64,000 bases of DNA from Panulirus ornatus (GCF_036320965.1 NC_092281.1:9038892-9102891); one strand, 5' to 3'; positions 32,727 through 45,960 are shown, counted from the stretch's first letter. The notes: generated from the sequence alone by a model not told the origin. Program-made: numbers and translations.

Positions 32727-33095
32727 ATGTTCAGGAGATGGGGATCTATGAGTGTTGAACTCTCTTCCCTCATTGGACGCTTAGGTAATTACAAGTCCCA
32801 CAGCCACTTTGTCTTGTTCCAGCTAACAGTATTAGGGGTTAGCATAGCCATGTTCGCACCACCACCACCGTCATTTGTCTCGGGAATTCACCTTTTACGA
32901 ATATTTGTGGATGCTTTCCTACCCCTTGCCCATCCCCCTCCCTCAGTAATGGTGTCATCATTCAGCATTACCTTCGTTCAGGCGTCGTGTGTCGCAATTT
33001 ATGGCCTGGTCATTGGTGCATGCTGGGGTGATAGTTCGCTCTTATTGGTGGAGTTTGTGACGGTGTTGCGGGCTGATTGGTTGAGACAGATATAG
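32727..33095 (+). CDS. Unrecognised hydrophobic ORF
   Basis: A 122-codon ATG-initiated frame with three hydrophobic segments: around residues 27-44 (HFVLFQLTVLGVSIAMFA), 53-68 (GIHLLRIFVDAFLPLA) and 75-98 (including SFSITFVQASCVAIYGLVIG). Prolines cluster between them. It would be a small multi-pass membrane protein if real. T-rich pyrimidine sequence automatically encodes hydrophobic residues in some frames, so hydrophobicity is weak evidence. There is no promoter, donor or partner exon that I can point to. Confidence 0.18.
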   Translation: MFRRWGSMSVELSSLIGRLGNYKSHSHFVLFQLTVLGVSIAMFAPPPPSFVSGIHLLRIFVDAFLPLAHPPPSVMVSSFSITFVQASCVAIYGLVIGACWGDSSLLLVEFVTVLRADWLRQI

Positions 33096-33099
33096 TGTG

Positions 33100-33790
33100 A
33101 GTGGTGATTGATGGTGTTAGTGTTGATGTGATGATGATGGTGTGTGTGTGTTGTCATTACTGATGGCAATGATGACGGGAAGTGATTACCATCGTGATGA
33201 AGTATATGGACTGGTGAAGGACGTTATGTAGCTGGAAAATGGGTGATGATACATGGTGATTAGTGGGAGTAAATCATTGAGAGAGATGACTGAAGTGTTC
33301 ACTGGTGTTTAGTGTTTAGCTGAGGTAAATCGGTGGGTGGCGACTGGTGAGGGAAGTGACTTTGTGATGATCAACGAAGAAAGTGACTGGGGTAGATAGT
33401 GAGAGACGGGGGAACAGTGGTTCATGATTAATTCATAAGAAAAATGATGGTTCGTGAGTTATGGTAGAGTCAAAAAAGATATTCTGACATGATGGTTGAG
33501 TTATGGTAAGGTCAAGAAAGATATACTGGAATGATGGTGCGTGAGTTATGGTAGAGTCAAGAAAGATATACTGGAATGGTGGTGTCAGACAAGCTTCACC
33601 AGATCTCCATTATCTTGGAGCTCTCGGATGAGACACAACGACCGGGTGGAAGAAAGACGTAATTGCTGGATCTTCTCGGTGCAGCGCTACATCTTCCCGC
33701 TCCATGCATCACCCCGTCTGTTGGCCTGACTCTCATCAGAGACATAATTCTCCTCATCCAAATAATGTTTTCGCTGTGGCCACCCAATGT
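33100..33790. other. GT/GA-rich unique sequence
   Basis: Repeated words such as gtgatgatgg, and an attatggtagagtcaagaaagatat-type block near 33460-33580 that occurs about three times in altered form; no gene. Confidence 0.5.
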
Positions 33791-33796
33791 GTGGCG

Positions 33797-33977
33797 CAAC
33801 TCCCTCTGTGCCACACGCTTCACAAGACAGCACTCGCTGCTGCCATACCCAGCACAACGCATCACTCGCTGTGCCACACCCTGCACAGCAGAGCACTCGC
33901 TCTGAACACCTCGGCATTCACTGTGAACACACCCTCCCCAACACAGCACTCTCTGAGGCCACGCTGTGTACAACACA
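33797..33977. repeat. Degenerate minisatellite of about 31 bp, 6 copies
   Basis: Units begin actc(g/c)ct and end cacagc/cagagc, with lengths drifting from 33 to 25 bp, e.g. at 33797, 33830, 33862 and 33893. The Cys-His-rich peptides encoded in several frames come from the repeat. Confidence 0.75.
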
Positions 33978-34075
33978 CTAGACGGAGAATGAGACCCACT
34001 GTCAATGGTGACCTAAGCAGCCAGCCTTGTCTACCTGCATGGCAATGAATGTCAGACTATATATTTCTCTTCCAG

Positions 34076-34300
34076 GTTGTTGAAGACTTAACATGTAAAT
34101 CTTATTCATCCCTGAAGGTGAAGGTCTCTGAGAGACGTGGGTCTTCCACGCCTTGGCAAGATATTGTTGCAAGCGTCACACTTGGGAAATTGTATATACA
34201 TGTAATTTCCAAAGTCTGGCATCCCGGAGTCTCCTATGATGCGCTGGTCGTGTCTGTTTCAGACCCTCACTTAGAAGAGAACAGCCGCGCCATCAAATGA
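34076..34300 (+). CDS. Candidate terminal coding exon, unknown protein
   Basis: The acceptor actatatatttctcttccag ends at 34075 and is followed, in phase 0, by 74 codons and a TGA at 34298-34300. The peptide starts VVEDLTCKSYSSLKVKVSER, contains VSYDALVVSVSDPHLEENS and ends RAIK. The alternation of hydrophobic and polar residues is typical of beta-rich protein. No AATAAA signal follows closely, only tataaa-like words. No family is recognised; this is one of the better exon candidates because acceptor, phase and composition agree. Confidence 0.28.
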   Translation, partial: VVEDLTCKSYSSLKVKVSERRGSSTPWQDIVASVTLGKLYIHVISKVWHPGVSYDALVVSVSDPHLEENSRAIK

Positions 34301-34980
34301 ACCACAAATTATAAAGATCTACACACCTGATTCCGCAATGGGTAACTGGCAAGACATTATGTCCCTTGTGAGGGAGACGACAGTGATCTTAACGGGCATC
34401 ACTGAGGCTTTGCGGAAAACGAATCTCCTTGCATGACTAACTTACGTGATGATTATCGTAAGCACCTCGCTCGCTCGTTCCTCCATTGTGACGCCTGCTT
34501 TGCAAGTTCACAGCTTCGCGAGTCAAAACAGAATCATCTAGACTCGGGGAGCAATGCTTCTCCTTGAAGGTTCTCCATATTTCAAAGACCTAAAAGCCAG
34601 AGGAAAGAATTCAACCCGATAGAGCGTAAAGAACGCTCGGTCAAGAACAAGAGGGTCACGTCAAAGGTCCAGGTTCTACAGATTTAGGTGAGCCAGATCA
34701 GTGAGAGCTGGTCATACTCGCTGCAGAGCAGACGTGACGCACATTATTCAGGCGTCGATTTTAAAAAGACTTCCGAAAACATTTTCATGAAAGAAACCTG
34801 GACTTTCTAGCAGCTATAATGCTCAAAAGACTCGAGGAGGTTTATAAGCTCGAGCATGTACTGGTTCGAATTAATAATATCTGAAAAACAGAAGAGAAGA
34901 CAACGTAGTTATGTTCCCAAGATAAAGATATGGTGGTCTTTAGTTTCTAACACGACGAGTTCTTTGTGTGGTCTGTGGTT
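34301..34980. other. No gene seen
   Basis: Unique sequence downstream of the candidate terminal exon at 34076-34300. It could be 3' untranslated or intergenic; no AATAAA signal stands out. Confidence 0.45.
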
Positions 34981-34987
34981 ATCGTCA

Positions 34988-35110
34988 GGACGATACATTC
35001 ATGTGAGTTAGTCCGACCTGGGTCACTGGGTGAGTCATGGGTTAGTGGGCGAGTCAGTTGGTACATTCACGTGAGTGTGTCAACCCAGGTTCAATGGGCA
35101 AGTTCGTCGG
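34988..35110. repeat. 68-bp degenerate duplication
   Basis: Two copies start with acattcatgtgagt / acattcacgtgagt about 68 bp apart and share the order of gacctgggt(c)a and (g)agtca blocks. Confidence 0.6.
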
Positions 35111-35652
35111 AGATTCACCAACCCACTGCCAGCCAGGGATCCCACTCATATCTATAACAATTCTTGATGTGAGTTAACAGAATACGTATAATCTTTTACA
35201 TTCTGTAAATGAGCTTCAGAAAAGCATTTTTTTATCTCCCTGCCTTCAGACAGCTGTTACACAAGTTGGAATCGCTGAATATATTATATGGAAGCTGTAA
35301 CTAACACTTTGAGTCTGCTTGTCTAGATAAGGGAATATATTTGGTTCTACGAAATTATCCTTAAACAAAGGTTTTAAAGATTATGGCTATGAAATAGCCC
35401 ACGTAACGAGTGTGAATGCAAAGGAAATTACACGCCAGAGTGTTGGACATACAAGATGCTTAGAGAAATAAAAAGGGATTTCGTGGAAATGTGACAAATA
35501 AGCTCATCATATATTCATCAGTATCACAGGATTACGTTGGAGTGCTGGAGACCTACTGAATATTTGCTCTTTGATGCAAGAACATTTCAGGTATCGTATT
35601 TACCGAGAAAACCTTCACGTGCAAACAAGGAAAATTATGGATTAGGAAGAGA

Positions 35653-35800
<148 letters not shown>

Positions 35801-35836
35801 ATAACAAATCCTTTCACGGCATTGCTCATCCAATTT

Positions 35837-36000
35837 CAGTCTTATCACCACCACGACTTTTCAGCAAAGCACTGTCTTACCCATGGCAGCCGCGTCATCT
35901 GGACTTTGGGTCTTAGTATCGATGGTCAACCTTATGGTCACCATAGCCACACACTGTCTAACCCCAGGCAGCACCATCGTCTGGACCTTGGGGCTCTGTG
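35837..36000. repeat. 82-bp degenerate duplication
   Basis: Copies align at actgtcttacccatggcagc (35871) and actgtctaaccccaggcagc (35953), both followed by gtctggac(t/c)ttggg-like sequence. Confidence 0.7.
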
Positions 36001-36119
36001 GTCATCCCTCGGGCCGTGCACCACAATATTCACTTCCACTAATGGCAATGGAAACTAGAACCCTTCTACACTCTGGAGGTTCTGATTTTTCCAGTTTCCT
36101 TTGACTCCAGAAAGCATCT

Positions 36120-36520
36120 GAAGGTGTCGCAACTGTCGGTCGCCTGGAAACATAAGAATCCTAAGGAGCCTTCTAAGAGGACGGATCAGATTCCTGGAAA
36201 CGTGAAGTAATTAGAAGGAGCTTTCCTCCTATCGTTCCAGTCACTCGCCTGAAAAGCTGAATCAATCAGGCTGGCAAATTCAGATGTCGAAGTGGCCAAT
36301 AGTCTGGAAAAACGAACCGGCCAGGTTAAATATGATCTAACTAAGCTAACCTTCCAGTTGCCGAAATAGTCAGTTACCTGGATACATATCTTAGGCAGAA
36401 TAATGTTCCAGATGTCGTCATGGTTAATTTACTGACACCATGTAGCAGCCAGACAGACTAACATAGCAGGTGTCGTCACGATCAGACTCCTGGAAACGAG
36501 AAGTGTCCAGAAACCAACCA
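36120..36520. repeat. Degenerate 57-60-bp minisatellite, about 7 copies
   Basis: The pattern ccagrtgtcg...gtcagtt(c)cctggaaac recurs near 36121, 36176, 36233, 36280, 36352, 36409 and 36468. Copies are much diverged from each other, indicating an old array. Confidence 0.7.
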
Positions 36521-37109
36521 GGAGCTGCTGTGTTGATACTCGACGGCACACGATGGTGGCACGAGGACCCTCGTCACGAAATATTTCATGAGGAGGAGCA
36601 GCAGCAGGAGGTGCACGTTGCTCCCTCTGGAGGATATTTGGACATCTTCTGTTGCTGTCGTTTTCTCATACCATCGACTGAAGATAAAATCTTCCTTTAT
36701 TTTCAAAGATTCTTCGTGTATTCTTCCAGTATGATTAAACCATTTTATAAAGTCGCTACTTCTCGGAAGTATTTGATATCATCAGGGAACTTTCTTTCCA
36801 AGAGCTCGTATCTCTTTAACAACCGCATTATCATCATCTTAAGGATAACCAACACCTTTTCTCTGTGGGGCAATTTGTAACGAAGAATATTTTTCTCCCA
36901 ATACTTCTTGCTATTAGTTCCCTCTAATTAGAATATTTTCTCCATCTTCCTCCTGGAAAACAAGATTAATATTATATGCATATCACGTCACGAGCATTGC
37001 TCTTACCGACTAACAGACACTGTGACCTTTAATCTTGCTAATCATATCCAGCTAAGCTACTCTGTTCTTCAGTAACGATGTCTTGTCACAAATCGGCTGT
37101 TCCTATGCA

Positions 37110-37440
37110 GCTTGGCGTTAAGGTACTTCTCCAGTGCCTCACTCTTAATGACCACCACTCCTTCCTCTGCAGTCTGATGCTAAGGTCGTCCCTCTCTGGT
37201 GCTTCACTCCTGATGACCACTCCTCCCTCCCTCAGCAGCCAGGCGCTGAGGTACCTATCTAGTGTCACTCCTTTGATGACGACTCCAACCCCTACAGACT
37301 TAGTCCGTCTCTGGTGCCTCCCTCGTCATGACCATTCCTTCCCCTGAAAGCTAGTCCATTTACCTCTCTGGTGCTTCACTCCTGATGACCACTCCTCCCT
37401 CCCTCAGCAGCCTGGCGATGTGGTACTTCTCTCATTACCT
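37110..37440. repeat. Degenerate minisatellite of about 60-70 bp
   Basis: The block gtgcttcactcctgatgacc followed by actcctccctccctcagcag occurs at 37199 and again at 37371 (172 bp apart), with worn versions between and before. It is probably an array of five or so units with a higher-order duplication. Confidence 0.75.
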
Positions 37441-40400
37441 CGTCCAGACGCGGACGTCCCCCTCCCAACCACATCAAGAACCACCCTCGCACCTCCCTCG
37501 CCCCACCTGCATGTCTGCCTTCATTAGTTGAGTTGCTCTTGGAGAGCTGACTTTAAATTACTTCATTATATCGGCTCCTACCACCGACCGAGGTCTTCTC
37601 TTTTTATCATCATTATTTCCAAATCTTAAGATGTGAAATCTCTCGATTAGGTTTGTCTTCACACACACATCTTCCTGATCCTCTACATCAACATGTCTGT
37701 TTATAGAATCCTAGGATTATTTCCTTTCAGCCAATGACTGTTAATCGTTATCATATCACATTTAAAAGTATATAACATATCTCTTGACTCAAGTTACCGG
37801 ACTCCACCTGCCTGTGATTATTGCACCAGTGAAGAGTCCCTTTCTAACTCCAAAGGAGTCCATTCATTCTCTGCATCTGAGTGTAGCATCACCTTGAAGC
37901 AGTGCACTAGCAAGTGACAGATTACACACCTCGAGTTTATTGACACACAAAGTTGTCCCTCAGGTTCAGACTTTTGTTGACTTTGGTCTTTCCTTAGCGT
38001 AGCTTTTTCTCTTGTCATACCCAAGTTCGCAGCTCGAATCTGAGCTGAATAAGAGAAAGGTCCTATGAGAGGGCTCCTGCACGCTCCACTAGACACGTCC
38101 TGCCTTTAGATGCTTTGCATGTAACGCCCTGAGATATCCTCCCGCCTTGGACAACACCCTAAACCACAAAGAAACATTTAAGGTCAAAATTTGATACGGG
38201 AAGGGATCCTGAAAACTCATATTTCCCCTCGAAGTGAATAACTAAATGGATGAATAAGTAATGAACCAGTCAACAAGAGACCTGGTAAATGACAAGATCA
38301 GATAGAAGACGCATGAAGGACCCCGTAGACACACTGTCCACAAGACAAGGGAAAAAAGTCGTGTAGAAGACCAGTTTTACCAAATACTCGTGCAAGACCC
38401 AGTACAGCAACTCCCACAAGACGACTCCACAACGGTTTAGTATAGATGTGATTGATTCGGGCCAGGAGCCCTGGCAAACGTATTGTGCACCCCATGGATT
38501 ACAGAGGTCAGGTGGTAAAGAGTTCGTATCCAAACGCCCTTAGTATCAACTATTGAGCCACAATTCTCACACCCTTGCACTGACGCATATCCTCGTCTGA
38601 CGCCTACTTATCATGTCTCATAACCAGGTCACAAAGCACACGTCCTGGAATTCTTCAGAATTTGTCAAATGATTAGAGGATGTATATCTCACACACCCCA
38701 ACCCCAGATATTCGCCCAAGTTCCTAAGATACTCGCATACATCCAAACAGACAGTTCTTCGATCTAATCCATGTTACGGGCATTTAATCACTTCTACGAA
38801 CTCCTCAAATATAGATAATACGCTTAGAAGATACTAGTTAAACTTTTATGGTAGCAATATAACTTAGATATAAAGCTACATCTAGCAGCACTTTGTGTCT
38901 ATTTTCAGCCTGCGTAACGTACATGACACATAGATTTCATGATACCTCTCCAAGTCACTCTTAACTACAACGAAGTGGTTGGTAAAGACTGTTCAGTAAA
39001 TATTTAGGTGAGGGCAGGGACGCTCCTGCATTGGCTTCATGGTTTAGTAAACACTGGAAACTTGGACAGGGTTCTCTCCGCTAAGAGCAAAGGAGAAATA
39101 AACATTAGTATTTTGCCCAGGCTACCCTGCTGGTGAGTGGCAGTGTTTGCAAAGGGAAATGTTGAAGTGATCCAGACCTTTGCTGGCCCTCGTAGAAAAA
39201 TAAAGAAGAAAAAGATAAGAGTATATATTTTTTCTCGAGAATGATGTCCAAACTCGACATGCTGACTCTATCTTTGTCTCGTGTCTTTGGAAGGCTGACA
39301 AGAACTGTTGTTCTCTCGGCCATCAATCCTGTATCCAGGGCGTTGCTGGGATGACCTGCTTCTCTCGTGAACAAGCAGTTTCCACCTTCGTACCCGCTAA
39401 CAATGATTCTCTGGCAGATGATAGAAAGGGAATAGGATCCGGAATCCAATTACTCTCCAAACCTCCTCCAACAGCTTTGATGGTGCTTCAAACACAGATG
39501 AGTAAATAAATGAAGGAGATCTTTCTGAAAATGGCTCTGCACATTCTTGTCTGCTTTCCTGACATGACTGGAACTCTGCTGAAAACCTGACTTCAGTGAA
39601 GAAAAAACCACAAAACCTAAACCCATTACGTATTCCAGATAGGTGTTGTACTTCCATGAAACACAGGAATTATTCCATGTTTACTGAGGGTCTTGTGTTG
39701 GCTGTGGTTACCAAGTGTTGCAAGTGGTCTTCCCTTTTTTTCTTTCTTGCCTTTAACGTTTTCCTAAAGATATTCGCCATATGTTCCCAGAGATCATCCA
39801 TGGATGACATTACCTCGCCTTTAGAATGATTGTGACAGTGACAATATCCTCCTATACATGTGTACACACCACAACTCTCAGAACGTTTCTGAGTCGAACA
39901 ACGTCTTTGTCTTATCTACGACTCATCCTCCTCTTTCCTTATCTCTTTTCCCTCCTCTTCTCTCTTTCCCTCATCCTTCCTCTTTTTTTTTTTCTCTCCA
40001 TCGTTATCTCACATCTCTATTTCCTTCCTTCATGTGACCCTCCGACCTTTGTGAATCATTTCCGCGGGAGGTCTCGCTCTGCCGAGAGATTTCTATTTCT
40101 TCTCCTCCCTGGCTGACCTTGCAGGAGAAGCGATATAGGAACTTTATGTGTGAGTGTGTGGGAGGAAGCTATACCCAACCTTGGCTGTATGGCGCGCCAT
40201 CATCCGCTCCATGAAGGAGGGAAGCGGTTCGAGCTGCAGCAAATACCATCATTTTCCCGAGTAATGTATATTTGACGTGTGCGGTGAAGACTCTGGGTAA
40301 TGACCATCCAGAGGTTGATAGTTGTGTAATGTAACAGAATATATATAACAACCTATTCGAGGCAAATCTTTCAGGTCCAACGATTTTTGGTATTCGTTCT

Positions 40401-40728
40401 TTCATTTATCTTCTTAGTTATTTAATTTTTCATTTCTTCTGCTCTTCCTCCTCTTCCTCCTGCATCCAATATTGATTCTCTATATCCAGCTTCATCAAAA
40501 GATGTCCTTACACTTCAGGTTTTACTTATGATGCGTTTGCCTTTTTTTTTTTTACCTGTTGCTCCCTCTACTATTCCTATTTATCATTTTTTCTCTTGTG
40601 CTATTTTCCCTTTTCCACGTCCTATTCCTACGCCCTGAAATCTTCCTTTTTGCCCTGAAGTGTTTCCTCCGTTTTAATCTGTATCTCTATCCGTGTTACC
40701 CTCAAGTTTTGCTCCTTAACAACTTCCC
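37441..40728. other. No gene seen; partly pyrimidine-rich
   Basis: Unique sequence. 39880-40680 has a strong C+T bias on the plus strand. Open frames up to about 114 codons on both strands lack splice or domain support. Confidence 0.5.
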
Positions 40729-40941
40729 ATGACATCCCCAGATACTTGTTCTCTGCCCTTAGGACACCAGTCCATTACCAAGAACACCCGTTATCCTTAT
40801 GAGACCCGCAGAGCCCAGATCACAAGACAATTTCTCTATATAGAGTTCAGTCGCTTCGAATTTCTGCTTCACTCCAGCAGGCGAGAGTACCTTCTAGGTT
40901 TAGAACTACCGCAGCTTATGAACACTGAACACTTCTACTGA
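40729..40941 (+). CDS. Unrecognised ATG-initiated ORF
   Basis: A 70-codon frame begins MTSPDTCSLPLGHQSITKNT, continues with RFEFLLHSSRREYLLGLELP and stops at 40941. It lies between a pyrimidine-rich stretch and the (GA)n tract at 41.0 kb. Codon content is ordinary and balanced. There is no strong acceptor or donor, and a length of 70 codons is common by chance. Confidence 0.12.
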   Translation: MTSPDTCSLPLGHQSITKNTRYPYETRRAQITRQFLYIEFSRFEFLLHSSRREYLLGLELPQLMNTEHFY

Positions 40942-41006
40942 GAATACAGTCACCTGATCCGTCCAAATGGATGCACTTTCATCCAGCTGGTTCTGGTGTG
41001 GAGGGG

Positions 41007-41010
<4 letters not shown>

Positions 41011-41069
<59 letters not shown>
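41011..41069. repeat. (GA)n microsatellite
   Basis: Perfect GA tract of 59 bp; a second one lies 75 bp on. Confidence 0.98.
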
Positions 41070-41070
<1 letters not shown>

Positions 41071-41141
41071 ATAATGATCATAGTTGCAATGATCAACACG
41101 AGCGTAGGTTGTAAATCATAAAGCCAGTTCCAGGAGACCCT

Positions 41142-41144
<3 letters not shown>

Positions 41145-41205
<61 letters not shown>
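41145..41205. repeat. (GA)n microsatellite
   Basis: Perfect GA tract of 61 bp. Confidence 0.98.
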
Positions 41206-41206
<1 letters not shown>

Positions 41207-42986
41207 CTATGAAGACATCGATGTTGTCACACAGATAAGCGGATCACTGTAAGGGTCTTACAGGATCACGGGGTTTGAGGAGACGACTTGGGGAAGAACC
41301 TTACTGACGTGGGTATTGCTTGAGGGAAAACAATGTCAGTCTTGTCATGAAGCCAGGAACATAGTCTTTATTTCTCCCTTATGACGAAAATGTTAATTTC
41401 ACAACATGTGGTGACGCACACAACATGGGATCCATCAGGTATATGTGAACGGTTACAGATGTTGCAGTATATAACCCCAGCAAGACTGACGATTGTTTCA
41501 CATATGTTTGCACCCACGTTGCTAGCTCCCTTGATCATGTCTCCTGCTCTTATGCCTCGGTTCTCTCTCTCTCTCTCTCTTAGCCCACTACGTTGCCAGC
41601 CTTCGCCACGTTCCACACTGTCTCCTTACCAGTTACCTGCTGTGTGTGTATGTGTGTGTGTCCTTTCGACACCTCGCGCCCAGCTTTGAACTCCTCCCCA
41701 TAAAATAAACTCATAAAAGATGAGAAAAAAAAAGATTTCACGAGTTTGATTGTCTTTAGTCAATTTGCCTTTATGGTGAGATAGATTGAATCCAGGTTAC
41801 AATACTCGATAGATATACAGGTGTGCACGAATCAGGTCTGTGACAAATTTTGTTACTGTCTTGTTATTTCAGTAGATTTCTATAAATAAAGATAACAAAT
41901 GTATCATTCTCAAAAAAAGTTGGAAACTCTCGTTACTTCAATTCAAAGTGAAGAAGACGTATGGAAATCTTAGCAGCGATCGATTCTTGTACGAGGTCTG
42001 AACTACACTAGCATCCAGTGGTCATGTTGCATCAGGATTATACAAAAAAAAAAAAAAGAAATACTCCAGCTACACGCGGTCTGAAAATCGCCAAGATGTG
42101 AGGAAACAAAGATGATGAGTGTCATCACATTTGATTGAAACTCCTTCAACCATGAATAGGTTGATTGATGCTGAGGACATCACCTAGCAACTACCGCCAA
42201 CCATCTACGGTTCAGGCAGACGACTGGTTCACCTCAGTGAAGCTTTTTAAGGGACCGCAGAAAAGAACCCGTATGATCTCACTGCACCTGGAACTCCACG
42301 TAACATTGAACCAGAGGTCGTAATCAGCGATCGTGAAACAAAAAAAGAACTTACAACAGACGCCATCTCTATTTCATTTCTACTAAGAGAGACTTTAGTA
42401 TGGATCCTCCTGATGGAGTTGAAGATGATGATAATCCTGATAGATGATGCACAGTCGACGCAGGTGCTGAGAAAATAAAGAAATCCGAATGTTTTGAACC
42501 ATTCGACACCTTGACCAACAGCACCTGAAATGACTAAAGTGGAAATAGAAACTAGAGAATATCCACTGTATACTTCGAATCCTAAATACAGATGGTTGAT
42601 TCTTTTTCACATAAATTCTTGATTATTCATAAATCAAGACCAAGAGTTATTAGAATTTATCAGCATTACTGAGTTTGTCTGATTTGCTGTGGAATGGTAT
42701 TGGATGGTACCTGTGTGCAGGTACCATCAAATAATTGATCAGTAACATTGCTACACCGACCAACAACGTGCCAGCCACCCTTTCATTTAGAGGAAAATAC
42801 ATGGACGTATTGGCGCTGCCGTGGACCTCACTCCCTCTGGCAAGTGCCAAGTTTGACTCGCTCATTTCATCCCTCCATTAGCGGGAGGCTTAAAGTGAAC
42901 GTTCGGTCATACACGTCCACAACTAAACTCTGAAAATACACGAGAGAGGTTAACTTTGTTCCTTATTGCAAGGCCGTCACATTTGC

Positions 42987-43033
<47 letters not shown>

Positions 43034-45267
43034 AAGCTCTTGGCACAATACACACTAGATACATTCAGAAGCTCATAAGATAAAACTATAATAATTCATA
43101 TGTATACCACAAACACTCAAGTAACACCCATGTTTGCGTTACAGGTCACGGATAACGTAGTAACATTCTTCATTTCTTGGTGTCATTATTCATTTATAGT
43201 TTTCGTATGATTCAAACATAAGTATATTACTTCAGAGTTGATAACGTGTCATGGGGAAGTATTTAGCTCCGACACGAATGTCATTATGGTAGAATATTGT
43301 CTTAGAGATGAGTTACATCCCGTCCAATTATGCCATACAAACTCTCGTTGCATTCGAGACCTTTTCTCCTCTGGTGGCCACACAAATGGTGTATCAGTAG
43401 AAATAATATCACTACATCGAGGGTGTTGTCACATCAAAAGGCTATCAAAGCTTTTCAAAAGTTTCTGAAAATTCCCCTTGAACATTCATCCGTCCCTCTC
43501 TTGCCTGGTACAGACGACCTGTGTCTGGTAATCTGGCAGGAAATAAAACTCCCCACCACAAAAAATGAAGCCTTTGAAAAAGCCTCTGTGCCGTCAGCAA
43601 TAACTTCCCTTCAACCGAGGGTAATGTTCTGCTGCATGTCTATATCTGTTTTATGGGAGTGAGGTCCACCCTAGTCTTGGAATGTAAGTCACATTTATTT
43701 CCCTCATGGGTCGTGAGATTGGATGACACATCGCTGAATGTTGTGATGTGTAGAGGGATTAATGATAGATGTAGTGACTGCTTATCCTCCATCACTTCCA
43801 GCCAATTGAGAATGCATGAAAAGACAAACGCTTCATGGCGGAAACCGTGTCATTGTTTGATTATGAGAGTTCCCGTTGATTAACGATATGAATTTTATAT
43901 TCTCCTGCTTTGTATTGTCTTTGTTGTCCAAATAGATATTCACAAATGGTACAACGTTAAGCGCTGACTGAACCAACTCCCTGGAAGTGTAAAGCTGAAT
44001 AGAATCAGGAGAGAAAACTTTGATATAACATTTGCATATTGTTATAAGAGTTTTGTCAGCTCTGACGTTCGAAAAGAATTGTGAAGTGTCTTCAGTTGTG
44101 GCAACGGTTGTCGATGGAATATTTATTGATGGCGTTCCATGGTGAGCAAATCTTAACGTTCATTGTACCTCAGAAGAAAGTGTCAGAGATTTCAAGCGAG
44201 GAAAATTGATAGCTCATTTATCCCAGTATTTCCCGGATGGAGTTGATGACCTTGGCGGCTCACGGTTTCATTAAGGCTGAAATTAACTCTCATTATTTCT
44301 TGGCAAGATCAAAGTGGACTCGCTTCAACTTCGTGGTGCTCAAGTTCCTATGGGTTCACTCATTTGCCAGACTTCACCTCTCTGTTTAGACCCGTAGTTG
44401 GGCCAGTGAGCCAACTCCTCGAAACTCTTCTTTTTACCTTTTTTGAAACTCATCAAAGAGCAACTGCAAACGCCGACAGTGTATATTGCAGCATACTGTG
44501 GTGTGTGTGTGTGGGGGGGGCTGAAAACTGTTGGTGATGTAGGTAGAGACAGAACGACCACTCACGTTCGTGGGGCCTTATCGGATGTGATCCTCGAGCA
44601 TTTACCAATATCTCCAGATACAGGTTCTTTACATTCCTTTAAGGTATTCGCGCGAACAGTTTTACGCCGGAGAGCATCGTGTCTCTCTCACGTAAAGGCT
44701 GATGGTGCCGTACTGCATCATTTTGCATTCTTTTTTCACTTAAATGTCTGGTCCACCGCCTCGTCCAGGTGACGAGATAAAAGAGGACCTGAACTTCGAC
44801 ATTTTCTCCTCCTCACCAAATAGTTTTCATTTTTCTATTTATCTCGCAAAACTATTTGAGACTACTCATAGTGCCCCAGGCTTTGTGAAAAAAAAACTTG
44901 ATCTATATATATATATGTCGGCTCTTTACCAGTGCGAACAAAGAGGCTAATACAAAAATGTATTAAATGTGTATTAAATGTTATTCAGTTGCTTCCATAT
45001 TTTTCACATCTCGGATTTCTTTGCCCATCAAAACAGCTTTTTTTTTTCTATTTCCGAACTCATTATAATTCAGTACTTTCCACATTTGAGTTTCAAATTT
45101 CCATTTTTTTTTTCCCTCGAAACTCTCGACGCTTTCATTTCCGAACCTATTGGGTTCCCAGGAAATGGTCGAGGCTTTGGGCATGGAATGGACGGGTGTC
45201 TGGCGGGTGAAGGATGTGAACAAAGGATGAGAATATCAAAGCCCTGCCTCACATCCATCTGTTGATG
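41206..45267. other. No gene that can be supported
   Basis: Unique AT-rich sequence with one (GT)n tract. Frames at 43330-43662 and 44443-44772 (about 110 codons each) are moderately protein-like but have neither an ATG in good context nor paired splice sites. Confidence 0.45.
42989..43031. repeat. (GT)n microsatellite
   Basis: Perfect GT tract of 43 bp. Confidence 0.97.
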
Positions 45268-45480
45268 TCCGTGTTCCTGTTGCTGATCCAGCTGTTGCCC
45301 TTGTGTCTGTTGCTTCTGTGGCTACTGCCCTAGTGTCTGTTACTTCTGCAGCTGCTCCCTATCGTCTGTTACTTCTGCAGCTGCTCCTTGTTGTCTGTTA
45401 CATCTGCTTCTGCTGCCCTTGTGTCTGTTACTTCTGCTGCTGCTCCCTATTGTCTGTTACTTCTGCTGCTGCTCTTGCGG
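45268..45480. repeat. 29-30-bp CTG-rich minisatellite
   Basis: Units read gtctgttacttctgcagctg and then ctccctatt with substitutions; about six copies. One- and two-base length changes shift the frame between copies, so no continuous protein is encoded. Confidence 0.85.
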
Positions 45481-45910
45481 CTGAAGCTACTAGAGCTGCT
45501 GTCCCCCGGTGTCTTACTCTGCTGCAGTCGCTCTCTATAGCTGTTGCTCTAGTGCTCAATCTCCTTTTATTATCGCTGCTGATAACATGGTTCTATTGAC
45601 GGAGGTGGCTGCCACTGCTGGTATTGTTCCTATTCCCGGTAGCGATGCCTTTGTCTTCGGTGTTTTCCTGTTAATATTACCGTCGGTGCTATTGGTCTTA
45701 AATACTGTTACCTTCATGCGTCCTTGTAGGGTTAATTGTTGATGCTATGTTGCCTGGTGATGCTGGTGCTCTGTATGATCTAGTGCCAGCGGTGTTATTG
45801 GTAATATTGAGAGGAAGTATTGGACATTTTACGTTTGGAGATTTTGTTTAGGATGACCTGGCTTTTGATCTGACCCTTTACAGTCTAGGTGAAGAGCCAG
45901 GTCCTCATAT

Positions 45911-45960
45911 TCAAGGGTCGCACCGTCGTGCTCAAGAGACCCTGCAATGGTCGTGCGTTC
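45911..45960 (-). repeat. Dispersed 21-bp repeat, locus 2
   Basis: In reverse complement this contains ttgagcacgacggtgcgacc followed by another, weaker unit. Confidence 0.7.

Noticed and set aside
45268..45600. Leu/Cys/Ala-rich ORF over the CTG-rich stretch
   Set aside because: It is a 29-30-bp minisatellite with frame changes between copies.
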